Below are positions 31,725-44,184 of a stretch of 64,000 bases of DNA, one piece after another (the first letter of the stretch is position 1; each line of letters starts with the position of its first letter). Made by a program: the position numbers and the translations under genes. Source of the DNA: Diospyros lotus (Eukaryota; Streptophyta; Magnoliopsida; Ericales; Ebenaceae). The notes under the pieces were generated by a model that was given only the letters and a program-made list of their open reading frames with translations, was not told the origin of the DNA and searched no databases. The stretch spans positions 25,274,493 to 25,338,492 of the forward strand of contig NC_068347.1 of assembly GCF_014633365.1 (NCBI RefSeq), read 5' to 3'.

Positions 31725-32496
31725 AAAAAAATATTTATTACTATAAATATAAAAGCCTAAAAACCCAACCACCCCAACCCTAATCCCCCTTTCATTCTTC
31801 CTATCCTCTGTTCCGCCTCCGCACCCTTCCTCAAATCTGATCGTTGATCGTCTCCTATCCTCTCTCCACTACTGTCACACTCTTCCCCAATCCGATCGAC
31901 GATTCGTCGAAGAGCTTGAGAAGTAGGACAGGGCTGTGGCGAGCGGAGATCTTGGCCAGCATATGGTGGAGGGGCCTGTTAGGGAGGTGGAGGTGGCCAA
32001 TGACATGGAGGGTAGGGAAGGGGCTCAGTGGATGACGGATAAGCTTCATTCCTACAGGTGCTTCATTTTTGTTGTCTACTTCGTTTTTCATGGTCGGTGC
32101 TTCTTTTCTCCTTATTCCGTCTCTCCAATATTGTTTGAATTTGTTGTTTATGATTTCCAATGTACTGCTGCATTGTGTTGTTTGTCATTTTTGTTTTGGT
32201 TTTCTGGGACCAAACCTTGGTCTCATGTTTTGATTTTTTGGTTTCCTTTGAAGACTAGGCCAGATATGGTTGTCTTATGTTTTTTTTGCTTCTTTTCCTT
32301 GATTTGTTGTGCTAGTGGATCAATGTAGTCAAACCGAAAAAATCGCACTACACCACACCGCAAAATGCGGTGCGGTTTGGTGCGGTTTTTTGCATCAAAA
32401 TAGACCGCACGGTTTGATTCTAGAGGAAAATCGCATGTGCGGTTCGGCGTACTAAAATGGCCAAAAACCAGCCAACCCGAACCATGTACACCCCTA
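31725..32496. mobile_element. Right part of hAT-like element 1, copy B
   Basis: Same sequence as 11041-11812, ending CCATGTACACCCCTA and followed by GGAATAAG (32497-32504). The left terminus is absent because the duplication began inside the element. Confidence 0.9.
31912..32034 (-). pseudogene. P450 amino-terminal fragment, copy B
   Basis: Counterpart of 11228-11350. It reads HPLSPFPTLHVIGHLH and HLPNRPLHHMLAKISARH. The conserved Pro of LPVIGHLH is His here, a change that fits absence of selection. Confidence 0.65.
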
Positions 32497-32504
32497 GGAA
32501 TAAG

Positions 32505-33267
32505 GCATGAGTTGACAGCCAGCTTTACACCACAGCAGAATGGTGTAAGTGAAAGAAAAAATAGAACCATTGTTGAAAGTATGAGATGTATGCTTAAAAG
32601 AAAAAAATTACCAAATAAATTTTGGGCAAAGGCTGTTTCTTGTACAGGTTATCTTATTAATCGGTCTCCAACAAAGTATTTGAAAGATTGCACACCACAT
32701 GAGGCTTGGTATGGAAGAAAGCCTGATATTCAACATTTAAAGGTGTTTGGAAGTATTGCTTACTCACTCATTCCACAGGCAAAAAGAAACAAGTTTGATG
32801 ATAAGTCTAAAAAATGCATATTCGTTGGATACAATGAGAGAAGCAAAGCATATAAGCTGTATAATCCAAAGACCAAAAAGGTTGTGATAAGTCGTGATGT
32901 TAGTATTGATGAAAATTCAAGCTTTGAAGATACAAAAGAAAAAGCAATTGAGCTGGACATTCCTTCAACCACAGAAAAAGATTCAGAAGAAGAAAATCCT
33001 TCTTATTCACGAAGGACTCCATCAAATTTTTCATCAGAATCTTCACATACATCTTCTCCAAGTCCTCCAAGAAGAATGAGAAGTGTACAAGAACTTTTAG
33101 ATTCAACAGAGCCTGTTGAATATGATGATTCTGTATTTTTTGCTTTCTATACAAGAGAAGATCCAATCTCTTTTGATAATGCAAATAAGGAAGAAGTATG
33201 GAAAAGAGCCATGAAGGAGGAAATCAGTATAAATTTAATGGAGGAGATCAGTATAAATTTACACTGA
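32505..33267 (+). pseudogene. Copia 2 integrase end, copy B
   Basis: Counterpart of 11821-12583 with six base differences, including Ile for Val in VFGSIAY and Lys for Asn in RKKLPNKF. There is no 5' part of copia 2 in this copy. Confidence 0.88.
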
Positions 33268-33491
33268 TCTCACTCTCAAAGGATGAATGAATTGAATCTT
33301 GAATTTCCCTCTACATTCTCCCACTCTCTCTTTCTTTCTCCGTAATTCTCTCTCTCTTTCTTTTCGATCAAGATATTCTATCCAAATTCTCCAAAATTCC
33401 TTGCGGAATTCTTAAGATAAACCTGTCAGCTCCATTGGATCTGAGAATTTGATATTAGAGCAATCCAGGCTAGGCGAAACGGTGAGAAGGA

Positions 33492-34471
33492 TTGGTGATG
33501 GTTGACAGCACGAGGATGAAGAACATGGAGGCGCAACTACATCAATTCGGATCCACAGTATCGGACTTACAGGCAAGGGTGGATCAGTTAGAATTGGGAT
33601 CAAATCGTAATCATGAGGCGATCATCTCCATTGATCGCAAATTGGATGGGGCGGTCAATCAAATCCGAGAAGTAGGAGCGCATATTCGAGAACAATTGCA
33701 AGACTTCATGGTCATGTTCGCGTGACAACAACTGGTAAGCCTTTCCCTAGACTTCCTTCCTAGAGAGAGAGCATATCCGATCCTTCCCAACCATGGGATG
33801 AGTCAGAGGAAACATGGAACCTTTGAGGTGGGGGAGGAACTGGGAGAAACGGGAGATAATGCGGTTGGTCAAAGGCAGAGGTTGAATGACGGCCTTGGCC
33901 ACCTAGGGATACCAATGCCAAAATTGGATATCCCCATGTTTGATGGGAGTACTTGGGGGTGGATTAGACGATGTGAAAGGCCTTTGAGTGGTTTGGGATA
34001 CCACAGCATTAGAAGGTAACAATGGCAGCAACTTACCTTAACAATGCTGGGGATGATTGGTATCAAGAATGGGCCAAGGCGAGGGAGGAATGCCGATGGG
34101 TTGAATTTGTAGCAGAATTTTGCGACAGGTTTGGAGAACAAGGGATGACGGATGTGGTGGAGGAGTTTAACAAAATCAAACAGAATGGATCAGTGACCGA
34201 ATATCATAGGAGGTTTGAGGAGCTGAAGGTGTTGATGCTCAACCATAATCCTTACGTCATAGAGGCTTATTTCATCTCCTGTTTTATTAGTGGATTAAAT
34301 GAGGAGTTAAGGCCCATGGTGAAAGTGTTGCAACCGCAAACCTTGAAGCATGCCACTGACAGTGCCCGGTTGCATGGGCTGACGGTGGAAACGCTCATGA
34401 AGAAACAACAAATCGTGAACAGAGGAGGAACACATAATGTGTTAACTCCCATTGGGAAGGTTGAGGGATGA
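33492..34471 (+). pseudogene. Gypsy gag, copy B
   Basis: The first part is open 33492-33725 and the gag core 34022-34471. The core ends earlier than in A because a TGA follows KVEG. EFCDRFGEQG replaces EFCERFGEQG. Confidence 0.82.
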
Positions 34472-34495
34472 GAAACTTGGAAATGAGTACAAGGG

Positions 34496-34873
34496 GTGAG
34501 GAGTTTACCAATACTGGGCCTAAAGACAGAAGGGGAGAGGTTGATAGAGCAGAGGAGGCAGACTAACCTTTGTTTCAGATGTGGAGAACGGTGTTTCCTC
34601 GGGCACCAATGTAAGAAGCAATTGCTTCTACTAGAAGGAGAGGAAGAGAATGGGGAAGAGGACGACATGTTAGAGATGCTGGAGGAAGGAGACGAAGATA
34701 ATGGGGAGATCTCTCTACATGCCTTGAGAGGGTTGGTTAACAACAAAATCATCAAGGTAGAAAGGAAGGTAGGAGAAAGTAAGCTAATGATTCTCATTGA
34801 CAGTGGGAGTAGCCACAGTTTTCTGGATGAAGTCACTGCCAAACGGTTGAAGTGCCCATTTATTAGTACATAA
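34496..34873 (+). pseudogene. Gypsy zinc knuckle and protease, copy B
   Basis: Same as 13811-14188 with two visible residue changes (IEQRRQTN, LRGLVNNK). The DSGSS protease site is intact. The 64-bp deletion follows at 34925, between TTG repeats. Confidence 0.85.
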
Positions 34874-35255
34874 TTGCTTACAGTAGCAGTGGCTAATGGA
34901 AGTAGGGTGATAAGTAAGTCAGCTTGGGGGGATGCGATGTGGTCTTGTGGGTAAACTGGATGAAGTAAGTGAGCCCCATCTGCTTCGATTTTAATAGGAT
35001 GGAGGTGACTTTTGAGAAGGAAAGGAAGGGAATGACATTGGTGGGTAGCAAGGAAGTCCGGGTGTGCAAGATGATCATGGGCAAACGGCTGCAGAAGCTG
35101 CTCAAGCAAAAGCTAACCTAGGTGGCACAACTCTTCTCTATACAGATAGTGGAAGAAGGGGAGGAAGTAATGGAAGTAAAGATAGTGAACTATTGCTGGT
35201 GGTCAATAGCCCCTCTTAAGCAGAGTGGAACGTAAATCTACTTGACCTACTTCAT

Positions 35256-36435
35256 ATGCTTTTGTTTGAATATGAGGATCTCTTTAGGGAGCCAACAACT
35301 CTACCCCCTCCCAGAACCCATGACCATTCCATCAATCTGAAACCCAATTCTGAACCCTTTAATGTAAGAGCCTACCGATACCCTCTAGCCCAGAAAACAC
35401 AAATTGAGCAAATGGTTAAAGAGATACTACAACAGTCCCTAATTCAGCCTATCCACAACCCTTACGCATCTCCAGTATTGCTAGTAAAGAAGAAGGATGG
35501 GTCATGGCGTTTTTGTATTGATTACTGCCAGCTAAAAGCCATGACTATCAAAGACAAATATCCAATTCCATTCATTGACGACCTCTTAGATGAATTGAGA
35601 GATGCTACCATCTTTTCTAAGCTCGATCTAAGAGTGGGCTATCACCAGATTTGAATGAACCCTAACGACATACCCAAAACTGCTTTCCGAACCCATCAGG
35701 GCCATTATGAGTTCTTCGTAATGCCCTTTGGCCTTACCAATGCTCCAGCTACTTTCCAATCCTTGATGAACCATATCTTTGAGCCTCACCTAAGAAACTT
35801 CATCTTGGTATTCTTTGATGATATATTGGTGTATAGCCGTACTTTTGATCAACACTTGACACACCTTAAGGCCACCTTTGAGATCCTTAGAGTCAACCAA
35901 TTGCATATAAAGAGGTAGAAATGTGCTTTTACCCAAAGACAGGTGGAGTATTTTGGGTATATTATCTCTGGCCAAGGGGGTTAGCACAGATCCGAAAAAG
36001 GTAGCAGCTATGCAGTCTTGGCCACGACCTAACACCCTTAAAGCCTTGAGGGGGTTTCTAGGCCTAACGGGGTGTTATAGAAGATTTGTGAAGAACTACA
36101 GGATCATTAGTAGGCTCTTAACTCAATTATTGAAGAAGGAAGGTTTCAAGTGGGGTGAGCAGGCGGAGGCAACATTTGAACAACTAAAGAGGGCTATGAG
36201 TGAGGCCCTGGTGTTGGGCCTACCTAACTTTAACAGAACTTTTGTGCTAGAAACAGACGCCTGTAAGACTGGAGTTGGGGCAATGTTAATGCAGGAAGGA
36301 AGGCCCCTAGCCTTTCTTAGTCAAGCTCTAGCTCCTAGACATATGGGGCTAAGCATATACGAGAAGGAGTTTATAATTGTATTGATGGCAGTGGACAAAT
36401 GGAGGCACTACCTGGAAGGAGAGCTCAATTTGTGA
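35256..36435 (+). pseudogene. Gypsy reverse transcriptase and RNase H, copy B
   Basis: It has the same TGA after VGYHQI, the same TAG after LHIKR and the same one-base shift as copy A. RNase H retains ETDACKTGVGAML, the family residue that A has lost. Confidence 0.9.
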
Positions 36436-36481
36436 TCAAGACCTGAAGTTTTTGCTTTAGCAAAAGCTACAAAAGAAGGGT

Positions 36482-36974
36482 ATGGCAAAACTGATGGGTC
36501 TTGACTACACTATACAATACAAGAAATGGAAGCATAATGTGGTGGCCAATGCATTGTCCAGATGTCAGGAGGAGGAAGAAGCAGTAGCCATAACTGCCTT
36601 GGTACTAGATTGGTATCAAGAGGTGGCTACCAGTTATGATACCGATGATCAGATCAAAGGGTTACTAGAGCAGCTGATCTTGAGCCCTACCAGCAAACAT
36701 CTTGAGCCCTACCAGCAAACCAGGATATCTGCTTCAGAATGGGATTATCTGATACAAGGGTAGAATAGTGATTGGGAACAGACAGGACATCAAGCAAAGG
36801 AAATTCCAAACTCTCCATGAGTCCCCACTGGGGCATTCGGGGATTCAAAATACATACCATAAGGTAAAGCAACTCTTTTTCTGGCCTAAATTGAAGGAAG
36901 CTGTAGTTAAGTTTGTTATGGCATGCGATACTTGCAAGAGATGTAAGCATGAGAATGTAGCTATCCCCGGATAA
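36482..36974 (+). pseudogene. Gypsy RNase H-integrase linker and zinc finger, copy B
   Basis: MAKLMGLDYTIQYKKWKHN and VVANALSR are the usual end of gypsy RNase H and linker, part of which copy A has deleted. The integrase zinc finger (LHESPLGHSG, CDTCKRCK) follows at 36768-36974 after a stop. Confidence 0.85.
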
Positions 36975-37198
36975 TTACAACCGTTAATGACAGTCTTATA
37001 TGAGATAAAGGAAGGACCTTGTAGCTTACAACACCAAACTGTCAACTCATTTTCTTGATTGGTCAACAGTTTCTCAAAAGTTAAAAATTATTGATTGCTC
37101 TATAAATATTGTCAATAGTTTTTGTTATACAAAGAGTGCATGGAAACTTCGAGAGTCAGTGGATTATCCACTAACTCCCAAGTCACATGTCACCACCT

Positions 37199-37378
37199 GA
37201 GGCTCCATGGTTAGAAGTGTGAAGCTATTGATTGCCTCTCATTATGCCTGTAAAAAGGTATATAAGAGATTAGAAGAAGAAAGAAGATGAGACTCCATGG
37301 TTAGAAGTGTGAAGCTATTGATTGCCTCTCCATTATGCATGTGAAAAGGTATATAAGAGATTAGAAGAAGAAAGAAGA
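37199..37378. repeat. 90-bp tandem duplication, copy B
   Basis: Same two units as 16530-16710. Confidence 0.9.
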
Positions 37379-37760
37379 GGCAAGAATGCCAGAAAAATTA
37401 TACTTACCTCCTATGAATTTTATAGATGTGTGCATCGCTTACCCCTTACCATTAATAAATGCTTGTTAATATTTCTAAATTCCCAAAGTGCACCTTTCTC
37501 ACTGTTATTATAAGAAATAATAACAAACAAAATTACAAATGGTCAATGATGACGTCACTTTGGGTTCAATCGAACTTTTTCATTTGTTTTAGGCTCGATC
37601 AAATCTAGATCTAGAAATCTTTGGGTTCGATCGAAACCAAATCGAATGAATAATAAAGAAGTTTGAAGGTTTACAAAAAGAGAAAAGAAGAAGAAGAAGA
37701 AGAAGGTGATTTCTCTAAAAATACCAGTTACATCATCTCTCTAATAGAGAAAAGAAGAAA

Positions 37761-37920
37761 AAAAATTAAAAGCCCCTTCAAAACCCAGAAATACCACTTA
37801 CATGATCTCTCAAATAACCTTGATTCACTTTTGTGCATCGCATTTCAATAATGAATCAAAGTTATTTGAGAGATGATGTAACTTTGTATTTCTGGGTTTT
37901 AAAGGGGCTTTCAATTTTTT
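37761..37920. repeat. Long foldback hairpin, copy B
   Basis: Counterpart of 17106-17267. One extra mismatch (GGGTTTTAAAGGGG in the right arm) and one loop change (GTGCATCGC). The arms remain well paired. Confidence 0.8.
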
Positions 37921-38101
37921 TTATTCAAAAACTGTAAATTTGGTGATTAGTGAATATCCTTTGGGCATTGTGGACATGAATCTATTAAGAAACTGAGTCA
38001 CCTTAGATCTTTCTTCTTGTTTTATTTCCTCTCGATTTTGTATATCCCTGTAAATCTCAACTTGAGATCCTGATTTTTCCTTACGAAGAACTCCACTGGA
38101 T

Positions 38102-38133
38102 ATGCTATTATCCACATCAGTGGATAATAGCAT
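38102..38133. repeat. Perfect 14-bp inverted repeat, copy B
   Basis: ATGCTATTATCCAC, ATCA, GTGGATAATAGCAT, unchanged from copy A. Confidence 0.9.
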
Positions 38134-38715
38134 TTTTCCTCCGATATTTAAATCAGACACTGAATACTTGAAGACCATATTGGAATGAGTGCTTATCTAT
38201 GTATAGAGGAGTATAGAGCTTTCCTAGATCCCTTTGAATTAGGATTCTTTCAGATAATATTTATCTTAATATTTCGAGATCTAATAAGATTATGATTCTT
38301 TTGAATAATGTTTATCCTGATATTCTAGGATCCATTAGAATTAAGATCCTTGTAGATAATATTTATCTTTTTTGTAAGTCTTGAAGGGATTTTTTGATGT
38401 CAGAATTATTTTGTTTGCACTTTGTTTGAAATCCCCTCGATTAGGGAAAAATTACATCTTTTTAGCTCAAAAATTGATTTTGGGCTTTCAAACTTTTTTA
38501 ATAGACTTTTCCTTATGAAACACCAGAATTCAAAATTGGAACTCTCTAGAAATGGAATTAGAATTCCAATTCTATAAGAATTGGTTCCAAACAAACTATA
38601 TGGTCATTAATGGTGGTAATGGATGAGGTTGTAATTCATAGAGAATTCAAAATTTTAATCCTACAATGTCATTAATGATTGTAATGAATGAGGTTGTTAG
38701 TGCCCTCTCCCAATC

Positions 38716-38723
38716 TATAAAGG
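38716..38723 (+). promoter_or_regulatory. TATA box of peptide gene 1, copy B
   Basis: TATAAAGG, one A shorter than in copy A, 73 bp before the start codon. Confidence 0.6.
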
Positions 38724-38788
38724 GGGAGCTCTCTAGCAATGCAAAGCAATCAACTACCTCTTGTTTCTTGCAGCCATAAGACCAAGGC

Positions 38789-39198
38789 ATGGGGAAGCCT
38801 TCTTTTCCGGTGGTTTTCTTGGTCATCATTTTGCTCTCTAGCTCCGGTATCTCTCTCTCTCTCTCTCTCTCTCTCCCCACACAAACACACACTGTTTGAT
38901 TCTCTCTCTCTCTCTCTCTCTCCACACAAACACACACTGTTTGATTCTCTCTCTCTCTCTCTCTCTCTCTCCACACAAACACACACTGTTTGATTCACGC
39001 AACACTACTTTTATTAATCCTAATGACCCATGAGTTTTTGCAGGCTGTTTGATGCAGGTGGTGTTAGGAGACGGAGATCGTGCTATTAATATGTTTTGCA
39101 CTAAAATAGAAGATTGCAAACAATTTAAATGCCCTAAAGGCCAGATGGCAATATGTGATAGAGGTGACTGTCGGTGTGTTCCGAAGGCTCATAGTTAG
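38789..39198 (+). CDS. Six-cysteine secreted peptide gene 1, copy B
   Basis: Exon 1 38789-38846, phase-1 intron 38847-39043, exon 2 39044-39198. It encodes the same 70-residue product as 18136-18502, with identical exon bases. The intron is 43 bp longer through a third (CT)n/CACACAAACACAC unit (38848-38995). With exons identical and the surroundings diverged, either selection or chance could explain the match, because the exons total only 213 bp. If this is a true duplication the plant has two expressed copies. Confidence 0.78.
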
Positions 39199-39755
39199 AG
39201 AACGAGGCCCCTCATGAGTTTTTTCTTATATATTAATGTTTCCTTTAAATAAGTTCAATAACAGACAAATAACAAAGTTTCTCTATATCTATTCTTTTTC
39301 CTTTTGCTTTACTATTTCATAATTAATTTGGGGACGTTGGTGTGTGCATTGGTGGACTGGAACTTTTTACACCATCGAATTTAATCATTGAACAACTTTA
39401 TTTTGGTAACTGTTGGATAATGTCTCAAATTTCAAATAATCAGATATAATGATTTTCACGAGAAAACAAATTGGGAAACTAATTCTAAGTAAACAAAAAA
39501 AAAAAAAGGAAAAAACGTAGAATTGTTGCTTATAATAGGTTTCTCAACTATTATCTAAAATTTCCTAGAAACCCAAATATTTGTTTCCTATAAAAAGTTG
39601 GGAAAGAAAGGCTTACCAACCATTGTGGAATTGGACTCAATTAATGTCGTCAGTTGGCTTAGCTCCAGAGGTGCTGGTTTTAATCGTTGAAGTGTTTGGG
39701 AAATTTTACATAAAATTGATGCTTTATCTTATAAGTAGTTGAATCTGTGAGTTGT

Positions 39756-40745
39756 TTTTTTTTTTTTTTAAAGTGAGAAATATTATTAAAATAAGGATAT
39801 AAGGATATCACACAAGAAACAACATGAACAAAGGCCAACATGAAACAAAGCACCCGAACCTCCGTACCAGCAAGCAACTCGAAATCAAAGCACTACAACC
39901 CAACCCAAAAAATTGAAATGACATAGGATAGAGGAAGCCTCTAGAAGAATGGTTTCTAGAGCAGAATAAACAAGAGAGGAGCCCCAAAGCAAAGAATCCA
40001 CGTTGAAGCATAGGGACAGTCAGTGTCGTACCTGAAATTTCGGGGCCCTGGGTCGAAATGTAAAGAATGGGCTCCCAAATCATAGTGTACATTCAAAATT
40101 TATTTTTCATAATAAAATATAAAAAAATATTCATACTATATCAGAATAAAATTAAAAAATTTATAATTGATCAATTAAAAATTATTCTTCTTGTAGTTTT
40201 AGAAGTAAAAATATTAATCAAATTTATATAATCGAGTTGTTCGCTAGAGATTTTCGTATCAGCGTTCAACAGATTTTTTTGGGGGGGAGGATTGAGGAGA
40301 GATTTATATGAGGGCAAAATTGTTATTTTGACAAAAGGGCAAAATAATAATTTTATTTCAAATTTATGGGCCCCTAAATATGGCAAAATCATGGGCCCTG
40401 AGACAATGAGCTCTTGAAATTGGCTATAGGTTCAGGCTGGAGACGGTCAAAACTTGCAAAGAAAAAAAAATAAAAGACTAACGCTAACAGAAACTGCCCA
40501 AAAGCCAAAGACAATTATAGCTCTCACCTGCAAAGAGCTTCCCAGATGAACCAAAAAGAACATGAATGGACTAACCAATGGGTACATCAAAGAACCAAAT
40601 CCAAAATGGGAAAAGATTTCTGAAACCGCTAGAGAACTAGTAGAGACACCAAGAGAAGAGATCGATCTGCTAGAGATATAAGAAATAGCAGAGAGAGCAA
40701 TTGGCCACCTGAAAAAATTAACCACCAAGTTATATGGGTAGAAAA
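39756..40745 (-). mobile_element. LINE-like 3' end with inserted repeat, copy B
   Basis: Counterpart of 19057-20040. The T run is shorter (39756-39769). The inserted repeat is at about 40020-40447, with ends CAGTGTCGTACCTG and GGCTGGAGACGGTC, both changed relative to A. Confidence 0.45.
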
Positions 40746-41007
40746 GAATGGCTAGCTAGGTGTGAACTAGTTAGACCCTTCACACTTAAGAAAAACTAGG
40801 TCCGCTTGTAGAGTGTCTTATACTTTATTCTTTGAATCCTCAAAAAGATACGTAACCAAATTATTCAGTTTTAGCATTCAATGGATAATGTACATTGCTT
40901 AAACACCCAACCCTCATATGGTTTTATTTGATTCCGTTGCGTATATATGATGTAAAATTTTTAAAAAACCTACAAAACCATGTGAGATCCCAACATCTTT
41001 ATCTATC

Positions 41008-41606
41008 TGTTATGTGTATTTTTAGACCGCATTGGGTGGGCCAAAAACGGCCCAAAAGGCCAACCCGATCATCCGAAACCCGATCAGCCCAAGGTGAATA
41101 GAAATCATAGGTCGCTGCGCCAAATTCAGGCCGCAGAATGGTGTGAGCAGCAAGTAGCATGCCCAGCTTCCCGCGAGCTTACTTAGCTCGCTCACGCAAC
41201 ATTCGCGGGCTTATTGGAAACCCATCACAGCCTGACAGAGAAAAAGTCAACATTCCTAATTCAAAATAAATCAAATCCCTACAAAAGCGGAATCCGTTCT
41301 TGACTATGGGGAACTGATAAGGGCACTCAATTAACGTGATCTTATCTTCCTATTTGATAGATTATTCAAATTATAAACACCCCACATTATAAATAGGGGT
41401 TGAAAAACCACTGTAAAGGACGAATAATAATATTCTATCACTCTACCAAAATAACTAGAGGAACAGTCGTGAACTAAGCACCGTTCAAGCCGAATCACGT
41501 AAAAATTTCTGAGTACTTCCTCTTCCTTTATTTTTCATTGAAATCGTGTTTTACTTTAACTACTGCGAGCAAATGAATCACGGTCGACTGATTCCAAACA
41601 TCGACA
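41008..41606 (+). mobile_element. Solo LTR of a gypsy element, copy B
   Basis: TGTTATGTGTATTTTT to CAAACATCGACA, with perfect target duplications CTATC at 41003-41007 and 41607-41611. It is the unmutated reference for the solo LTR at 20314-20911. Confidence 0.92.
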
Positions 41607-41844
41607 CTATCCATTCTCTTTCTTTTTCCTTTTCTTCTATTATTTTCTTTCTAGCGATTGTCGCTAATAGTAGTGCCATTACTTAACAAGAAGGGATATG
41701 TAATGCACGACAACAAACCTCAAAGGAGTCAGTAGCATTTTTAAAAAGAAAAAAAGTGGCTGGTTGTCTTTTAATTAAGGATAAATTTCATAAATCATTC
41801 TCGAGATTTAATTAAATGCATCGAGTACTTTTGTGTTTTTAAAA

Positions 41845-42090
41845 ATTACACTTACCTCCTTTGAATTTTATAGATGTGTGGATGGCTTACCCCTTGCCAT
41901 TAATGAATGCTTGTTAATATTTCTAAATTCCCAAAATGCACATTTCTCACTATTATTATAAGAAATCATAATAAACAAAATTACAAACGCTCAATGAGAC
42001 ATCATTAATGACTGTTGTTCGCAACTTGTTGAAGGATCATTGAGTTCAATCGAACTTTTTCATTCGTTTTGGGCTCGATCAAATCTAGAG
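41845..42090. repeat. Older local repeat P, second occurrence (copy B)
   Basis: Counterpart of 21150-21395. The first occurrence in this copy is at about 37401-37620. Confidence 0.75.
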
Positions 42091-42841
42091 TTATGCAACC
42101 CCCAGGAGATTGTCTTCAAACCCCATTGATGGGTTCTACTTGTTGGAAATAATTTTTTGTGCTCTACTATTAATTGAAAAATATTTTATTTTGTTAAAAT
42201 TAATTAAGTTGATAATATGGTCAATTATCTTTTACGAGAAATGCATGAGATATTCGTTATTGATAGTGGTCCATCTAATTGTTAGTGACATATGTACATT
42301 AATTTTGAATTTAAGTGTTGGCAGAGTATAGGTCATTATCTAATTAACTCGTAATGAGAGAGTTATTGGATAAATATTTTATTTACAGCTAATTTCTTTT
42401 TCTAATACTTTAAATAGTAACTAGTGTTCACTCGTGCGATGTAACGGAGGTATAATCATAATAAATTTGAAAGTTAAATTTTAATTAATATTAAAAAAAT
42501 CATATATTAATCTTGAAAATACAATATCTTAAATCTTAATTGGTATTGAAAAACAAATGCATTAGTCTTACATTAAATTAAAGGTAGTGATTGATTAATT
42601 ATTAAAATAAAATTATTTATTATATTATATATTTATTTATAAATTATAAATATAAATATAAATTAAAACTCCTAAATGTGAGAAAGTATAGATTTTTCAA
42701 TGCTAATTAAAAATTTACTTGAAGTTTTTAATTTTTGATCTTGGATAAATATTTTATTTAGGGCTAATTCCTCTTTCTACTACTTTAAATAGTAATGTTA
42801 GATTAGGGTTTTATGTGCTCAACTTTTGTATGCTTGTCCCC

Positions 42842-43021
42842 TATGTTGCACGGAAACGGAAATAGAAACGAGAAACGTTTTCGATAGGAAACGGAAATGT
42901 GGAAACGGACGTTTTTCTAAAAAAATAGGCATAAATAGAGTCCGAAATGAGAATAGGAAACATTTCCAAAACGTTTCAAAAACAGGGAAACGGCACCTAT
43001 AAGGTGTTTCCGTGCAACATA
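42842..43021. mobile_element. Complete small MITE, only in copy B
   Basis: The 16-bp perfect terminal inverted repeats TATGTTGCACGGAAAC and GTTTCCGTGCAACATA enclose GAAACG-rich sequence. Flanks CTTGTCCC (42833-42840 and 43023-43030) are an 8 to 9-bp target duplication, which suggests a Mutator- or hAT-type mover. In copy A the region goes directly from CTTGTCC to AGATTTGGTCGG and also lacks 43031-43069. A deletion in A is therefore as likely as a new insertion in B. Confidence 0.85.
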
Positions 43022-43397
43022 ACTTGTCCCATTGAGAAGTTGACTGTTTGAAAAGTAGTGGGAGGAAGATTTGGTCGGCCAAAGATTTATTTTAATTTGA
43101 GATTTGCGTTCATATTAGCGTAAGATCGAATCGTTCATAATCTTATTTTATGGCGAACACATATATGTTCATAATCTTTTGTCTATTTTGTGTATTCTAT
43201 TTCATTCATACGATTTAATTTGTTGTTTAATTAAATTATTCTACACTACTATACCCCCATCGCTAGTTATTTGTTACCTGAAAGCCTCTCTTGTCACTCT
43301 TCGTTGGCTTCTCCACGTAGTGGAGCGCCATGTTTTAGTAATTGTTTCATGTCCATGTAGTTGCCAATCACACATGCCTTCGTTGATTCATTTTTGT

Positions 43398-44184
43398 TAG
43401 GGGTGTGTATGAAGTGAAACCAAACCGACCGATTAGTGTTTTTTTTTTTTGGTTCGGTTGTTCAAAAAATTTATTTTTTTCCTTTTTGCTTTGAAACCAA
43501 AATTTAAACAGAAAAAATTCAGAAGCTGTTAAATATTCGCCAAATTCAGCTACTAAACGGTCCTGTAAATACAATAAGACAATAAAATACTAGATCCTAC
43601 GGCAAAGAAGTTCAGAGTTAGTAATCGCTGCATCAATTCTTTTGATGAGAACATGAACTCAAGAATACGAGAGTAGTAGCTGCGGGTTGACGAGAAAGCG
43701 AACTGAGTATGAAGAAGACGATTAAATGAACTGAAGAAGATGACAGTGAGAGGAGCGGCGCAGAGAAGAAAACAAAGTAAGGTAAGGGTTAAGGGTTTGG
43801 GCTAAATATAGTGAACTGATCTAATTGAGGGGCTGAGGGCCTAAAACAAGAACAGTAGGTATGCTCGGTTCAAAATGGCAGTTCAGTTCTCGGAGCTTTT
43901 TTCATTTCAATTCATATGTTTCACAGTTTGGTTCGGTCTTTTAGGACTGGAAACTGACCTCGAACCAAAGTCCTCGGTTTTTTGCACAATTGAATAGAAA
44001 TGGGAGTTCAGTTCGAGTATCTATCGGCTCGGAGCTTTTTTCATTTCAGTTCATATGTTTCAGTTTGGTTCGGTCTTTTAGGACTTGAAACTGACCTTGA
44101 ACCAAAGTCCTCGGTCTTTTAGGACTCGAAAGTGCTTGAATTTGTTTGAATTTTCAGTTGTAACGGATCGAATGCACACCTTTA
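43398..44184. mobile_element. hAT-like element 2, copy B
   Basis: Counterpart of 22476-23259, with the same imperfect ends. Confidence 0.55.

Larger units (their letters stand above)
33224..36986 (+). mobile_element. Ty3-gypsy element, decayed, copy B
   Basis: Counterpart of 12540-16317 with the same truncation point and the same nonsense codons in reverse transcriptase. The primer site is at 33450-33461. The shared damage shows that the element was already dead before duplication. Confidence 0.88.
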
